From Flavobacterium sp. PMTSA4 (GTDB taxonomy: Bacteria > Bacteroidota > Bacteroidia > Flavobacteriales > Flavobacteriaceae), in assembly GCF_032098525.1 (NCBI RefSeq), contig NZ_CP134890.1, positions 682,001 to 746,000 on the forward strand: DNA of 64,000 nt. Direction: 5' to 3'. Under the pieces are notes generated by a model, which did not search any database, was not told the DNA's origin, and saw only the letters and a program-made list of their open reading frames with translations. Below are positions 40,020 through 48,181 of this stretch, piece by piece; position 1 is the first letter of the stretch; each line of letters begins with the position of its first letter. Both the position numbers and the translations under genes were made by a program.

Positions 40020-40904
40020 TTGAAAAAAGACCCTATTTACAATATTCAGAACTTCTCGACTTCATTTAAAAAAAATGATTTATACATCAATACTTTTAAA
40101 AATCATTTAATAAAACACAGTTTTATAGAAAAACCGCATCGTCACAACTTTTATCTTTTGGTTTTATTTACGCACGGAACAGGTCTACATGAAATTGATT
40201 TCACCAAATACATCATAAAACCAGGAAGTTTATTTGTGTTACAACCTGGACAAATTCACAATTGGCAATTATCAAATGATATAGAAGGCTACATTTTCTT
40301 TTATTCTCAGGAAATTTACAATTTGTATTTTAGAAGTAAAAAAATTGAAGATTACCCTTTTTATTCAACGGTGATGAACCAACCTGAAATTGTTTTTGAT
40401 GAGGAAGAAATGATGACAATTAAACCTTTTTTTGAGTTAATGATAAAAGAAAGTGTAAAAAATGCATCAAACAAAGAGGATTTACTTTTAAACCTTTTAG
40501 ATTGTATTCACATAGAAATTTCTAGGAAATATAGTCATAGTTCAAATCATGTTTCACACTTATATAATCACAAAATATATGATTTTGAACAATTTGTAGA
40601 ACACTTTTATAAGACCGAAAAACTTCCTTCTTTTTATGCTTCAAAAATGAATATTTCTTTAAAACATCTCAATAGAATTTGCAAAGAAACTTTAAATTTA
40701 ACAAGCACAGAAATGATTACTAATCGTGTGATTTTAGAAGCCAAAAGACTTTTGATAAATCCTTCCTACTCTATAAATCAAGTGGCGGATCAATTAGGGT
40801 TTGAAAATTACTCCTATTTTTCACGATTATTCAAAAAACAAACAGAAATGACTCCAAATGAGTTTAGGAATTTTATAAATAACAAAAACCTCGCTCAGAA
40901 ATAA
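40020..40904 (+). CDS. AraC-family regulator with cupin sensor (TTG start)
   Basis: A 294-aa regulator. The N-terminal cupin-like domain has 'EKPHRHNFYLLVLFTHGTG' and 'IIKPGSLFVLQPGQIHNWQL', a typical AraC_binding fold with metal-type His. The C-terminal HTH_18 part has 'FYASKMNISLKHLNRICKE' and 'SINQVADQLGFENYSYFSRL' followed by the 'FKKQTEMTPNEFR' signature. No ATG precedes the cupin domain, so the start is a TTG at 40020. Given its place after the siderophore receptor it may control iron or siderophore genes, in the manner of YbtA/PchR, by inference. Confidence 0.85.
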   Translation: MKKDPIYNIQNFSTSFKKNDLYINTFKNHLIKHSFIEKPHRHNFYLLVLFTHGTGLHEIDFTKYIIKPGSLFVLQPGQIHNWQLSNDIEGYIFFYSQEIYNLYFRSKKIEDYPFYSTVMNQPEIVFDEEEMMTIKPFFELMIKESVKNASNKEDLLLNLLDCIHIEISRKYSHSSNHVSHLYNHKIYDFEQFVEHFYKTEKLPSFYASKMNISLKHLNRICKETLNLTSTEMITNRVILEAKRLLINPSYSINQVADQLGFENYSYFSRLFKKQTEMTPNEFRNFINNKNLAQK

Positions 40905-40915
40905 ACGAGGTTTTT
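40884..40915. terminator. terminator overlapping the AraC gene end
   Basis: AAAAACCTCG (40884-40893) pairs with CGAGGTTTTT (40906-40915). The left arm is coding, and the hairpin also faces convergent pepD. Confidence 0.75.
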
Positions 40916-40934
40916 ATATCGATAGTGCTTTAAA

Positions 40935-42401
40935 TTATTTCTTCAACGGAATATTAGCCAAAATCTCAACTAAAAATTTCCAAAATTTTTGAGAAGATTT
41001 AATTGAAGCTCTTTCATCTGGAGAATGCGCACCGTGAATGGTTGGTCCAAACGAAATCATGTCCATACCGGGATAATTAGTTCCTAAAATTCCACATTCC
41101 AATCCAGCATGACATGCCACAACTTTTGGTTTTTCTCCATGATTTTGTTTTTCATAAATATTCACTAAAACATCCAATATTTCAGAGTTTACATTTGGTG
41201 TCCAACCTGGATAACTTCCAGCAAAAGTAACTTCACAACCAAACAATTCATAAGCAGAACGCAAACTATTAGCCAAATCCATTTTAGAACTTTCTACCGA
41301 AGAACGAGTCAAATTTTGAATCGAAATTTCGCCATCTTTCACCACTACTCTAGCAATGTTGTTTGAAGTTTCAACTAAATCTTCCATATCTGGTGACATT
41401 CTGTAAACGCCGTTGTGAGCAGCATAAATTGAACGCAACAAACCTTCTTGAACACCTAAATCCATCACTTTATTTGGCAAATCTCTTTTCACGATTTCAA
41501 TAGTTAATTTAGGTTCCATGGTTTTGTATTCCGTTTTGATATCATTGATGATTTCTTGCATATCAAAAACAAAAGCTTCATCATACATACCAGCAACAAT
41601 CACTTTTGCAACACTTTCTCTAGGAATAGCATTACGCAAACTTCCACCATTTATTTCCGCAATTTGAAGTCCAAAATTCTCAAATCCGTCAAATAACAAA
41701 CGGTTCATAATTTTATTAGCGTTACCCAAACCTTTGTGAATATCCATACCGGAATGACCGCCATTTAAACCTTTTACAGTAATGGTATAGCCAACTGAAC
41801 CTTCAGGTGTTTCTTCTTCATTATAATTACGATTTGCCGTTACATCAATTCCTCCAGCACAACCAATATCTATTTCATCGTCTTCTTCAGTATCTAAATT
41901 TAGAAGTATTTCACCTTGCAAAATGCCTCCTTTCAAATTTAAAGCACCGGTCATTCCCGTTTCCTCGTCAATTGTAAACAAAGCATCAATAGCTGGATGT
42001 GGAATATCTTTACTTTCTAAAATAGCCATAATTGCCGCAACTCCAAGTCCATTATCGGCGCCAAGTGTTGTTCCTTTAGCACGAACCCAATCACCATCAA
42101 CATACATTTGAATTCCTTGTGTCAGGAAATCAAAATCAGTATCGTTATTTTTTTGATGCACCATATCCAAATGACCTTGCATGACAATCGTTTTACGATT
42201 TTCCATTCCAGGAGTAGCTGGTTTTCGGATAATTACATTTCTTATTTCGTCTTCAAAAGTTTCTAATCCTAAACTTTTTCCAAAGTTTTTCATAAATTCA
42301 ATAACGCGTTCTTCTTTTTTTGAAGGACGAGGAACTTCGTTTAAATCGGCAAATTTATTCCATAATGCTTTTGGCTCTAAGTTTCTAATTTCTTGACTCA
42401 T
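40935..42401 (-). CDS. pepD: aminoacyl-histidine dipeptidase (Xaa-His dipeptidase)
   Basis: A 488-aa M20C metallopeptidase that cleaves dipeptides such as carnosine-like Xaa-His. Metal-binding and catalytic residues are visible in 'QGHLDMVHQ', 'LGADNGLGVAAIMAI', 'TIDEETGMTGAL', 'NLDTEED' and 'GAHSPDERASI'. The lid/dimerisation domain (~205-395) begins at 'GGHSGMDIHKGLGNAN'. Cytosolic, with no signal peptide. It is monocistronic with its own promoter. Confidence 0.93.
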   Translation of the reverse strand: MSQEIRNLEPKALWNKFADLNEVPRPSKKEERVIEFMKNFGKSLGLETFEDEIRNVIIRKPATPGMENRKTIVMQGHLDMVHQKNNDTDFDFLTQGIQMYVDGDWVRAKGTTLGADNGLGVAAIMAILESKDIPHPAIDALFTIDEETGMTGALNLKGGILQGEILLNLDTEEDDEIDIGCAGGIDVTANRNYNEEETPEGSVGYTITVKGLNGGHSGMDIHKGLGNANKIMNRLLFDGFENFGLQIAEINGGSLRNAIPRESVAKVIVAGMYDEAFVFDMQEIINDIKTEYKTMEPKLTIEIVKRDLPNKVMDLGVQEGLLRSIYAAHNGVYRMSPDMEDLVETSNNIARVVVKDGEISIQNLTRSSVESSKMDLANSLRSAYELFGCEVTFAGSYPGWTPNVNSEILDVLVNIYEKQNHGEKPKVVACHAGLECGILGTNYPGMDMISFGPTIHGAHSPDERASIKSSQKFWKFLVEILANIPLKK

Positions 42402-42426
42402 GTAGTATATTTGATTATTAAAAATC

Positions 42427-42434
42427 CAAAGTTA
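42427..42434 (-). promoter_or_regulatory. -7 promoter element of pepD
   Basis: TAACTTTG on the minus strand, 25 bp before the ATG. Confidence 0.6.
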
Positions 42435-42493
42435 CAAAGTTTATAAGGCATCAAAAAAGTTTTGTGATTATATTTACATTTTAAATTCCGAAA

Positions 42494-43546
42494 TTGAAAC
42501 GCAAATACATTCTTCCTCTATTTCTTTTAATTCAGATAGTGTTTCTGAAAATAATTGCTTTTTTTCCAGAAACTGTAGAACAATATTATTCCAATGGACT
42601 ATACGTATTTATTTCTAGCACATTAAGAACTCTTTTTGGAAGCATTCCATTTTCGGTTGGTGATATTTTTTATGGAATCTTGATTTTGTATTGTGTTTAT
42701 TGGATGTATAAAAACTGGAAAATAAATTGGAAACAAAAAGGTTTGAAAATTTTAAGTTTTCTATCGGTCATTTATTTTTTCTTCCATTTGCTATGGGCAA
42801 TGAACTATTATAGAGTTCCATTATTTGAAAAAATGAACATCAAAAGAGAATATTCAGATAATGATTTAATAGCATTTACCGAACGACTAATTCAGAAAAC
42901 CAATGAAATTCAATTTGAAATAACTAAGAATAAAAACAATAAAGTTATAAATCCATATTCTCAAGAAGAAATTTTCATTTCTACCCAAAACGGATATGAT
43001 AATTTAAATAAACAGTATTCATTTTTCAACTATCAAACTCCTAGCAAAAAGAAATCGTTATTTAGTTTACCATTAACTTATATGGGATTTGGTGGTTATT
43101 TGAATCCGTTTACCAATGAAGCCCAAGTCAACTACAAATTACCAATGTATGGATTTCCTGCGGTAGTAACTCACGAAATGGCACATCAAATGGGTTATGG
43201 CAGCGAAAGTGAATGCAATTTTATTGGTTTTTTGGCCTGTATTAAAAATAATGATTTGTATTTTCAATATGCAGCATTCAGTAATGCGTTACGTTATTGT
43301 TTGGTAAATATTGCCATGAAAAACAATCTTCAATTTGAAAAAATGAAGAAAAAAATTAACAAAGGAGTTTTAGAAAATTACAAAGAAAGTGAAGAATTCT
43401 GGAAACAATATGATACTTTCATTGACAAAGGATTTCATCTTTTTTACGACCAATATTTGAAAGCCAATCAACAAAAAGATGGAATTGAAAGCTATAGTAA
43501 ATTTGTTGATTTATTGATTAACTATTATAAAGACAAAAATCTTTAA
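42494..43546 (+). CDS. DUF3810 membrane protein with zinc-protease-like motif (TTG start)
   Basis: A 350-aa protein with N-terminal membrane helices (~5-25, ~35-52, ~55-72, ~85-103) and a large outer domain. The motif 'VVTHEMAHQMGYGSESECNF' contains HEMAH (HExxH type) with a downstream Glu, so zinc-peptidase activity is possible. The DUF3810 pattern, including 'NYYRVPLFEKMNI' and 'LPLTYMGFGGYLNPFTNEA', is clear. The start is a TTG that gives MKRKYILPLFLLIQ; no ATG is available before the first helix. Substrate is unknown. Confidence 0.88.
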   Translation: MKRKYILPLFLLIQIVFLKIIAFFPETVEQYYSNGLYVFISSTLRTLFGSIPFSVGDIFYGILILYCVYWMYKNWKINWKQKGLKILSFLSVIYFFFHLLWAMNYYRVPLFEKMNIKREYSDNDLIAFTERLIQKTNEIQFEITKNKNNKVINPYSQEEIFISTQNGYDNLNKQYSFFNYQTPSKKKSLFSLPLTYMGFGGYLNPFTNEAQVNYKLPMYGFPAVVTHEMAHQMGYGSESECNFIGFLACIKNNDLYFQYAAFSNALRYCLVNIAMKNNLQFEKMKKKINKGVLENYKESEEFWKQYDTFIDKGFHLFYDQYLKANQQKDGIESYSKFVDLLINYYKDKNL

Positions 43547-43550
43547 ACAA

Positions 43551-43576
43551 AAAAACCACTCAATTGAGTGGTTTTA
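43551..43576. terminator. bidirectional terminator between DUF3810 and the tRNA cluster
   Basis: AAAACCACTCAATTGAGTGG and flanking A/T tracts form a perfect stem that can end both units. Confidence 0.8.
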
Positions 43577-43581
43577 TAATG

Positions 43582-43655
43582 TGATCTCAGAAGGATTCGA
43601 ACCTTCGACCTACTGCTTAGAAGGCAGTTGCTCTATCCAGCTGAGCTATGAGACC
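43582..43655 (-). tRNA. tRNA-Arg (anticodon TCT)
   Basis: On the minus strand the 74-nt sequence begins GGTCTCATAGCTCAGCTGG and folds as a cloverleaf. Acceptor GGTCTCA pairs with TGAGATC, the anticodon arm is ACTGC-CTTCTAA-GCAGT with TCT, and the T loop has GGTTCGAATCC. CCA is not encoded. Confidence 0.95.
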
Positions 43656-43670
43656 ATAGATTGAAATTTG

Positions 43671-43745
43671 TCGGGGTGGCAGGATTCGAACCTGCGACCT
43701 CCTGCTCCCAAAGCAGGCGCGATAACCGGGCTACGCTACACCCCG
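43671..43745 (-). tRNA. tRNA-Pro (anticodon TGG)
   Basis: A 75-nt minus-strand cloverleaf with acceptor CGGGGTG/CACCCCG, anticodon arm CCTGC-TTTGGGA-GCAGG, and T arm GCAGGTTCGAATCCTGC. CCA is not encoded. Confidence 0.95.
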
Positions 43746-43750
43746 AATGG

Positions 43751-43834
43751 CGGAGAGACAGGGACTCGAACCCTGGCGACGGTTACCCGTCGACAGATTA
43801 GCAATCTGCTCCGTTACCACTCCGGCACCTCTCC
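43751..43834 (-). tRNA. tRNA-Ser (anticodon GCT)
   Basis: An 84-nt class II tRNA, first of the three in transcription order. Acceptor GGAGAGG pairs with TCTCTCC, the anticodon arm is GCAGA-TTGCTAA-TCTGT, and a long variable arm CGACGGGTAACCGTCG is present. The three bases after the discriminator (43748-43750) read CCA on the minus strand, unlike its two neighbours. Confidence 0.95.
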
Positions 43835-43875
43835 TATTTTCAATCTTGAATAAGAACTTTTTCTTAAAGCGGTTG

Positions 43876-43883
43876 CAAATGTA
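43876..43883 (-). promoter_or_regulatory. -7 promoter element of the tRNA cluster
   Basis: TACATTTG on the minus strand, ~40 bp before the 5' end of tRNA-Ser. Confidence 0.6.
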
Positions 43884-44050
43884 CTTTATCATTCTATAAT
43901 TTACAACTATTTCATTTCTTTTTTTGCACTTTACTTTAATTTAATTTCAAATAACTTCAAATTCAATAAACTAGAATTTATACTTGTATTTTCAAGCCAC
44001 CCAAAAACATAATAATTTAACGAACAATTCCATATATTACAATAAAAGAT

Positions 44051-44058
44051 TAGTTTTG
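44051..44058 (+). promoter_or_regulatory. -7 promoter element of the thiolase gene
   Basis: TAGTTTTG, 25 bp before the ATG at 44084. The 240 bp between here and the tRNA cluster hold no other recognisable feature. Confidence 0.6.
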
Positions 44059-44083
44059 CAATACAATAAAACTAAACAAAACC

Positions 44084-45262
44084 ATGAATAAAAAAGTTGT
44101 AATCGTTTCTGCTGTAAGAACTCCAATAGGAAGCTTTATGGGATCATTATCCTCTGTTTCTGCTACAAAATTAGGTGCTACAGCTATAAAAGGTGCATTA
44201 GATAAAATAAACTTAGATCCAAAACTTGTTGACGAAGTATTAATGGGAAATGTAGTTCAGGCTGGAGTTGGTCAAGCTCCTGCTACACAAGCCTCTATTT
44301 TTGCTGGAATTCCTGATACAGTTCCTGCAACAACTGTTAATAAAGTTTGTGCTTCGGGAATGAAAGCAGTCATGCAAGGTGCACAAGCTATAATGAGTGG
44401 TGATGCTGAAATTATTGTTGCAGGAGGAATGGAAAATATGAGTTTGATTCCTCATTATGTTCATATGCGTAATGGTGTAAAATTTGGACCAACAACCTTG
44501 GTTGATGGCATGCAAAAAGATGGGTTGACAGATGCTTATGATAACAACGCTATGGGTGTTTGCGCAGACTTGTGTGCATCAGAATATAATATTTCCAGAG
44601 AAGAACAAGATACTTATGCAATTCAATCGTATGAGCGTTCTGCTAAAGCTTGGGCTGAAGGAAAATTTGATAATGAAGTTGTACCAGTTGAAATTCCTCA
44701 ACGTCGTGGAGAACCAATCATCTTCTCAAAAGATGAAGAATATACTAATGTAAAATTAGATAAAATACCAACTTTAAATGCTGTTTTTACAAAAGATGGA
44801 ACTGTTACTGCTGCCAATGCCTCGACTATAAATGATGGTGCAGCTGCTTTAGTTTTAATGAGTGAAGAGAAAGCAAACGCTTTAGGACTAAAACCTTTGG
44901 CATATATTAAATCTTATGCAGATGCTGCTCAAGAACCAAAATGGTTTACTACTGCTCCAGCAAAAGCATTGCCAAAAGCATTGGACAAAGCAGGAATTTC
45001 ACTTTCTGATGTAGATTATTTTGAGTTTAATGAAGCTTTTTCAGTTGTTGGTTTAGCCAATGCTAAAATTTTAGGGTTAGATAATACTAAAATCAATGTA
45101 AATGGCGGTGCGGTTTCATTGGGTCATCCACTAGGATGTTCGGGAGCAAGAATCATTGTTACTTTAATTAATGTTTTAGAACAGAATAACGCCAAGATTG
45201 GTGCAGCTGCAATTTGCAATGGTGGCGGTGGTGCTTCTGCAATTGTTATCGAAAGACCATAA
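44084..45262 (+). CDS. acetyl-CoA C-acetyltransferase (thiolase)
   Basis: A 392-aa biosynthetic-type thiolase that joins two acetyl-CoA or splits acetoacetyl-CoA. The acyl-accepting Cys is in 'VNKVCASGMKAVM' (~89). The conserved 'FNEAF', 'GGAVSLGHPLGCSGARI' (catalytic His) and C-terminal 'AAICNGGGGASAIVIE' with the second Cys are present. The length fits the AtoB/PhaA class. An NlpC/P60 gene begins 19 bp downstream on the same strand, probably read-through rather than a functional pair. Confidence 0.94.
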   Translation: MNKKVVIVSAVRTPIGSFMGSLSSVSATKLGATAIKGALDKINLDPKLVDEVLMGNVVQAGVGQAPATQASIFAGIPDTVPATTVNKVCASGMKAVMQGAQAIMSGDAEIIVAGGMENMSLIPHYVHMRNGVKFGPTTLVDGMQKDGLTDAYDNNAMGVCADLCASEYNISREEQDTYAIQSYERSAKAWAEGKFDNEVVPVEIPQRRGEPIIFSKDEEYTNVKLDKIPTLNAVFTKDGTVTAANASTINDGAAALVLMSEEKANALGLKPLAYIKSYADAAQEPKWFTTAPAKALPKALDKAGISLSDVDYFEFNEAFSVVGLANAKILGLDNTKINVNGGAVSLGHPLGCSGARIIVTLINVLEQNNAKIGAAAICNGGGGASAIVIERP

Positions 45263-45281
45263 AATTCATAATTGATACTGA

Positions 45282-46043
45282 ATGTTTGCCATTTGTAATC
45301 TTGCTATTATTCCTTTAAGAGCTGAACCTAGTGACAGAAGCGAAATTGTTTCTCAAGTCTTATTTGGGGAACATTTTGAAATTTTGGAACAGCAAAAACA
45401 ATGGGCTAAAATCAAATTGCATTTTGATGACTACGAAGGTTGGGTAGATTCAAAACAATACCAAGTTATTTCAGAAAAAAACTTTAATGATTTATCAAAA
45501 GATGGTATTATTTTAAATTCTGATTTGGTAGAATATGTCACCAATACTAAGAATACTTTAATACCCATTCCATTGGGTGCTTCGTTGTCTTTTTTGAATC
45601 ATGACGATATTAATATTGAAAATTTTGAATTTGAAGGATTGCGAGTAAGCGGTATAAAACCTAAGTCAGAAATTGTTAAAACATCTTTCATGTACTTGAA
45701 TGCTCCTTATCTTTGGGGTGGAAAAACACCTTTTGGTATTGATTGCTCTGGTTTTACACAAATGGTTTATAAACTGAATGGTTACAACTTACTGCGTGAT
45801 GCTTCGCAACAAGCCACACAAGGCGAAGCTTTAAGTTTTATTGAAGAAAGCGAACCTGGTGATTTGGCTTTTTTTGATAACGAAGAAGGCAACATCATAC
45901 ACGTTGGTATCATGATGGAAAACAATTATATCATTCACGCTAGCGGTAAAGTTAGAATTGACCGCTTAGACCATTTAGGGATTTACAACGCAGAACAAAA
46001 CAGACATACACACCGATTGAGAGTAATAAAGAAGATAATATAA
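45282..46043 (+). CDS. NlpC/P60 (C40) peptidase with SH3b domain
   Basis: A 253-aa cell-wall peptidase. The N terminus is an SH3b-like domain (~1-65, 'AEPSDRSEIVSQVLFGEHFE', 'YEGWVDSKQY'). The NlpC/P60 domain (~125-250) has the catalytic Cys in 'GIDCSGFTQMVY' (~155), His in 'IIHVGIMM' and a third polar residue in 'IIHASG'. Preference in the family is for gamma-D-Glu-diamino-acid bonds of murein peptides. There is no signal peptide, so it may act on recycled peptides in the cytosol, like YkfC-type recycling enzymes; this is inferred. Confidence 0.9.
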   Translation: MFAICNLAIIPLRAEPSDRSEIVSQVLFGEHFEILEQQKQWAKIKLHFDDYEGWVDSKQYQVISEKNFNDLSKDGIILNSDLVEYVTNTKNTLIPIPLGASLSFLNHDDINIENFEFEGLRVSGIKPKSEIVKTSFMYLNAPYLWGGKTPFGIDCSGFTQMVYKLNGYNLLRDASQQATQGEALSFIEESEPGDLAFFDNEEGNIIHVGIMMENNYIIHASGKVRIDRLDHLGIYNAEQNRHTHRLRVIKKII

Positions 46044-46072
46044 ACCGAAACTTTTGTTTCGGTTTTTTTTAT
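46042..46072 (+). terminator. terminator after the NlpC/P60 gene
   Basis: AAACCGAAAC-TTTT-GTTTCGGTTT followed by Ts, overlapping the stop codon. Confidence 0.85.
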
Positions 46073-46102
46073 TACATTTAGTTCACTAAAAGCCAAACTA
46101 TT

Positions 46103-47488
46103 ATGAAACCAATTACCTTCTACTCTATTTTCTTTTTATCTATAGTATTTTCAAGCTGCATCAAAGACAAAAAAGAAGCAAACAACGATTCAAGATACCA
46201 ACCCAAAGAATTTGTAGAACTAAAACACCCTGATTGGAGTAAAAACGCTACAATTTATGAAGTGAATGTGCGCCAATTTACACCCGAAGGAACATTTAAA
46301 GCTTTTGAAAGTCATTTACCAAGAATTAAAAACATGGGAATTGACATCATTTGGTTGATGCCAATTCACCCAATTGGTGTTGAGAAAAGAAAAGGAACAT
46401 TGGGAAGTTACTACTCGGTGAAAGATTATTATGGTATCAATCCTGAGTTTGGAACCAAAGAAGATTTTAAACATTTGATTGACAAAATTCACAGTATGGG
46501 AATGTATGTCATTGTAGATTGGGTTGCCAATCATTCATCTTGGGATAATCCGTTGGCAAAAGAACATCCAGAATGGTATACCAAAACCGAAGACGGAAAT
46601 TTTCAACCAACACCTTGGTATGATTGGGATGATGTGATTGACTTTGATTATGAACAACCAGGTATTCGAAAATACATGACCGAAGCTTTAGTGTATTGGG
46701 TAAAAGATTTTAACATCGATGGCTATCGATGTGATACCGCAGGTTTTTTGCCAACTGATTTTTGGGATAATGCTCGTGCAGAAATGGATGCTGTAAAACC
46801 TGTTTTTATGCTTGCTGAATGGGAATCGAAAGATTTGCTAAAAAATGCGTTTGACATGACGTATTCTTGGACACTTTGGGATAAGATGACTGCGGTAACT
46901 CGTGACAAAAAAAGTATTGCCAGTCTGGTAGAATATATGGCTCACGATGTAAGCACATTTCCTCGCGATGGTTACCGAATGACTTTTACCGACAATCATG
47001 ATAAAAATTCATGGGAAGGAAATATGGTTACTAATTTTGGTGACGGATTGGAAGCTTCTATGGTTTTGTGTGGTACGGTTAACGGAATGCCTTTGGTTTA
47101 TGGCGGACAAGAAGCTGGATTAAACCGTTCGTTGAAGTTTTTTGATAAAGATTTGATTGATTGGAGTAAAATGCCTTATGAAAATTTATATAAAAAAATA
47201 TTTGACTTAAAACATCAAAATCAAGCGCTTTGGAATGGAAAAGAAGGTGGCGTTATGGTTAGAATATTTAATGATAAATTAGACCAAGTAATTTCTTTTT
47301 CGCGTACAAAAGATAATGACAAAGTGGTTACCATCATCAATTATAGTGATAAACCAACTACTGTAAAGCTAAATTCTAAAAATCAAAAAGGAACCTACAC
47401 TGAACTATTTTCGGAAGAGAAAATTACTTTGAATGGCGACGATGTTTTTGAACTGAAGCCTTGGCAATATTATGTTTTAGTAAAATAA
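46103..47488 (+). CDS. GH13 alpha-amylase-family lipoprotein
   Basis: A 461-aa glycoside hydrolase with a lipoprotein signal (lipobox 'VFSSC'). All four GH13 regions are present: 'VDWVANHSS', 'GYRCDTAG' with the nucleophile Asp (~210), 'MLAEWES' with the acid/base Glu (~238) and 'TFTDNHD' with the transition-state Asp. The TIM barrel is followed by a small all-beta C domain. The protein is lipid-anchored on the cell envelope and should cut alpha-glucans or related alpha-glucosides. There is no SusCD pair nearby, so it is not in a polysaccharide utilisation locus. Confidence 0.92.
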   Translation: MKPITFYSIFFLSIVFSSCIKDKKEANNDSRYQPKEFVELKHPDWSKNATIYEVNVRQFTPEGTFKAFESHLPRIKNMGIDIIWLMPIHPIGVEKRKGTLGSYYSVKDYYGINPEFGTKEDFKHLIDKIHSMGMYVIVDWVANHSSWDNPLAKEHPEWYTKTEDGNFQPTPWYDWDDVIDFDYEQPGIRKYMTEALVYWVKDFNIDGYRCDTAGFLPTDFWDNARAEMDAVKPVFMLAEWESKDLLKNAFDMTYSWTLWDKMTAVTRDKKSIASLVEYMAHDVSTFPRDGYRMTFTDNHDKNSWEGNMVTNFGDGLEASMVLCGTVNGMPLVYGGQEAGLNRSLKFFDKDLIDWSKMPYENLYKKIFDLKHQNQALWNGKEGGVMVRIFNDKLDQVISFSRTKDNDKVVTIINYSDKPTTVKLNSKNQKGTYTELFSEEKITLNGDDVFELKPWQYYVLVK

Positions 47489-47517
47489 AAAAAAGTCCCG
47501 GATTCGGGACTTTTTTT
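47488..47517. terminator. bidirectional terminator
   Basis: AAAAAAAGTCCCG-GATT-CGGGACTTTTTTT between the amylase gene and the convergent barrel gene. It resembles the terminator at 55754-55780. Confidence 0.85.
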
Positions 47518-47532
47518 ATTATTTGCAGTAAG

Positions 47533-48162
47533 CTACTTAAGCAAAAAATTAACTCCAAAATTAAAACTTCCTCTACTATTGGTTACTGCCGAGTAGTCGT
47601 AATTGTTTTGGTATTTTAAAATATCTGTAAATCCACCTTGACCTTCAAACTCAAAGAATAGTTTAACTTTATCAGAAACCGGTATTTTTACACCAACTCC
47701 AAACGCCAATCCAAAATCTGTATTATTAAAAAAATCTGTAACATCATTATTAAACCTAGCATCTTTTGCATTTAAAAGAAAACCAACATATGGACCAAAA
47801 TTCAAATACCAGTTTCTTGTGTTTCCAAAATGCCAATTTGCCATAACTGGCACTGTAAGATAGTTTAGATTATAATCTGTAGCATATTGATTTCCGCTAT
47901 TAGCATCATAGTATACATCATTATTCCATCCTTTTTGATCATAAATTAATTTTGTTTTTATACTCCAAGTATTAGACAAATAAAAATCTAATGAACCACC
48001 AATGTTAAAACCATTACCAGAATCGGATGTATTTCGAGAATCTGAAACGCTTGAACTGTTATATCCAATGTTAAATCCAGCTTCTATATCACCTTTCTTT
48101 TGGGCTACCATGTTTAGAGAAAGCCCAAATGCTACTAAAACAAAACAAGCAATTTTCTTCAT
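47533..48162 (-). CDS. outer-membrane beta-barrel protein (porin family)
   Basis: A 209-aa protein with a signal peptide ending 'LNMVAQ' and repeated amphipathic strands such as 'DIEAGFNIGYNSSSV', 'YLTVPVMANWHFG' and 'LAFGVGVKIPVSD', ending 'GSFNFGVNFLLK'. Same general PorT/OMP_b-brl class as the barrel at 28429-29073 but not a close copy. The cysteine desulfurase gene lies upstream on the same strand with a 19-bp gap, so they may be co-transcribed. Confidence 0.85.
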   Translation of the reverse strand: MKKIACFVLVAFGLSLNMVAQKKGDIEAGFNIGYNSSSVSDSRNTSDSGNGFNIGGSLDFYLSNTWSIKTKLIYDQKGWNNDVYYDANSGNQYATDYNLNYLTVPVMANWHFGNTRNWYLNFGPYVGFLLNAKDARFNNDVTDFFNNTDFGLAFGVGVKIPVSDKVKLFFEFEGQGGFTDILKYQNNYDYSAVTNSRGSFNFGVNFLLK

Positions 48163-48181
48163 ATCTATTATTTTATGTTAT

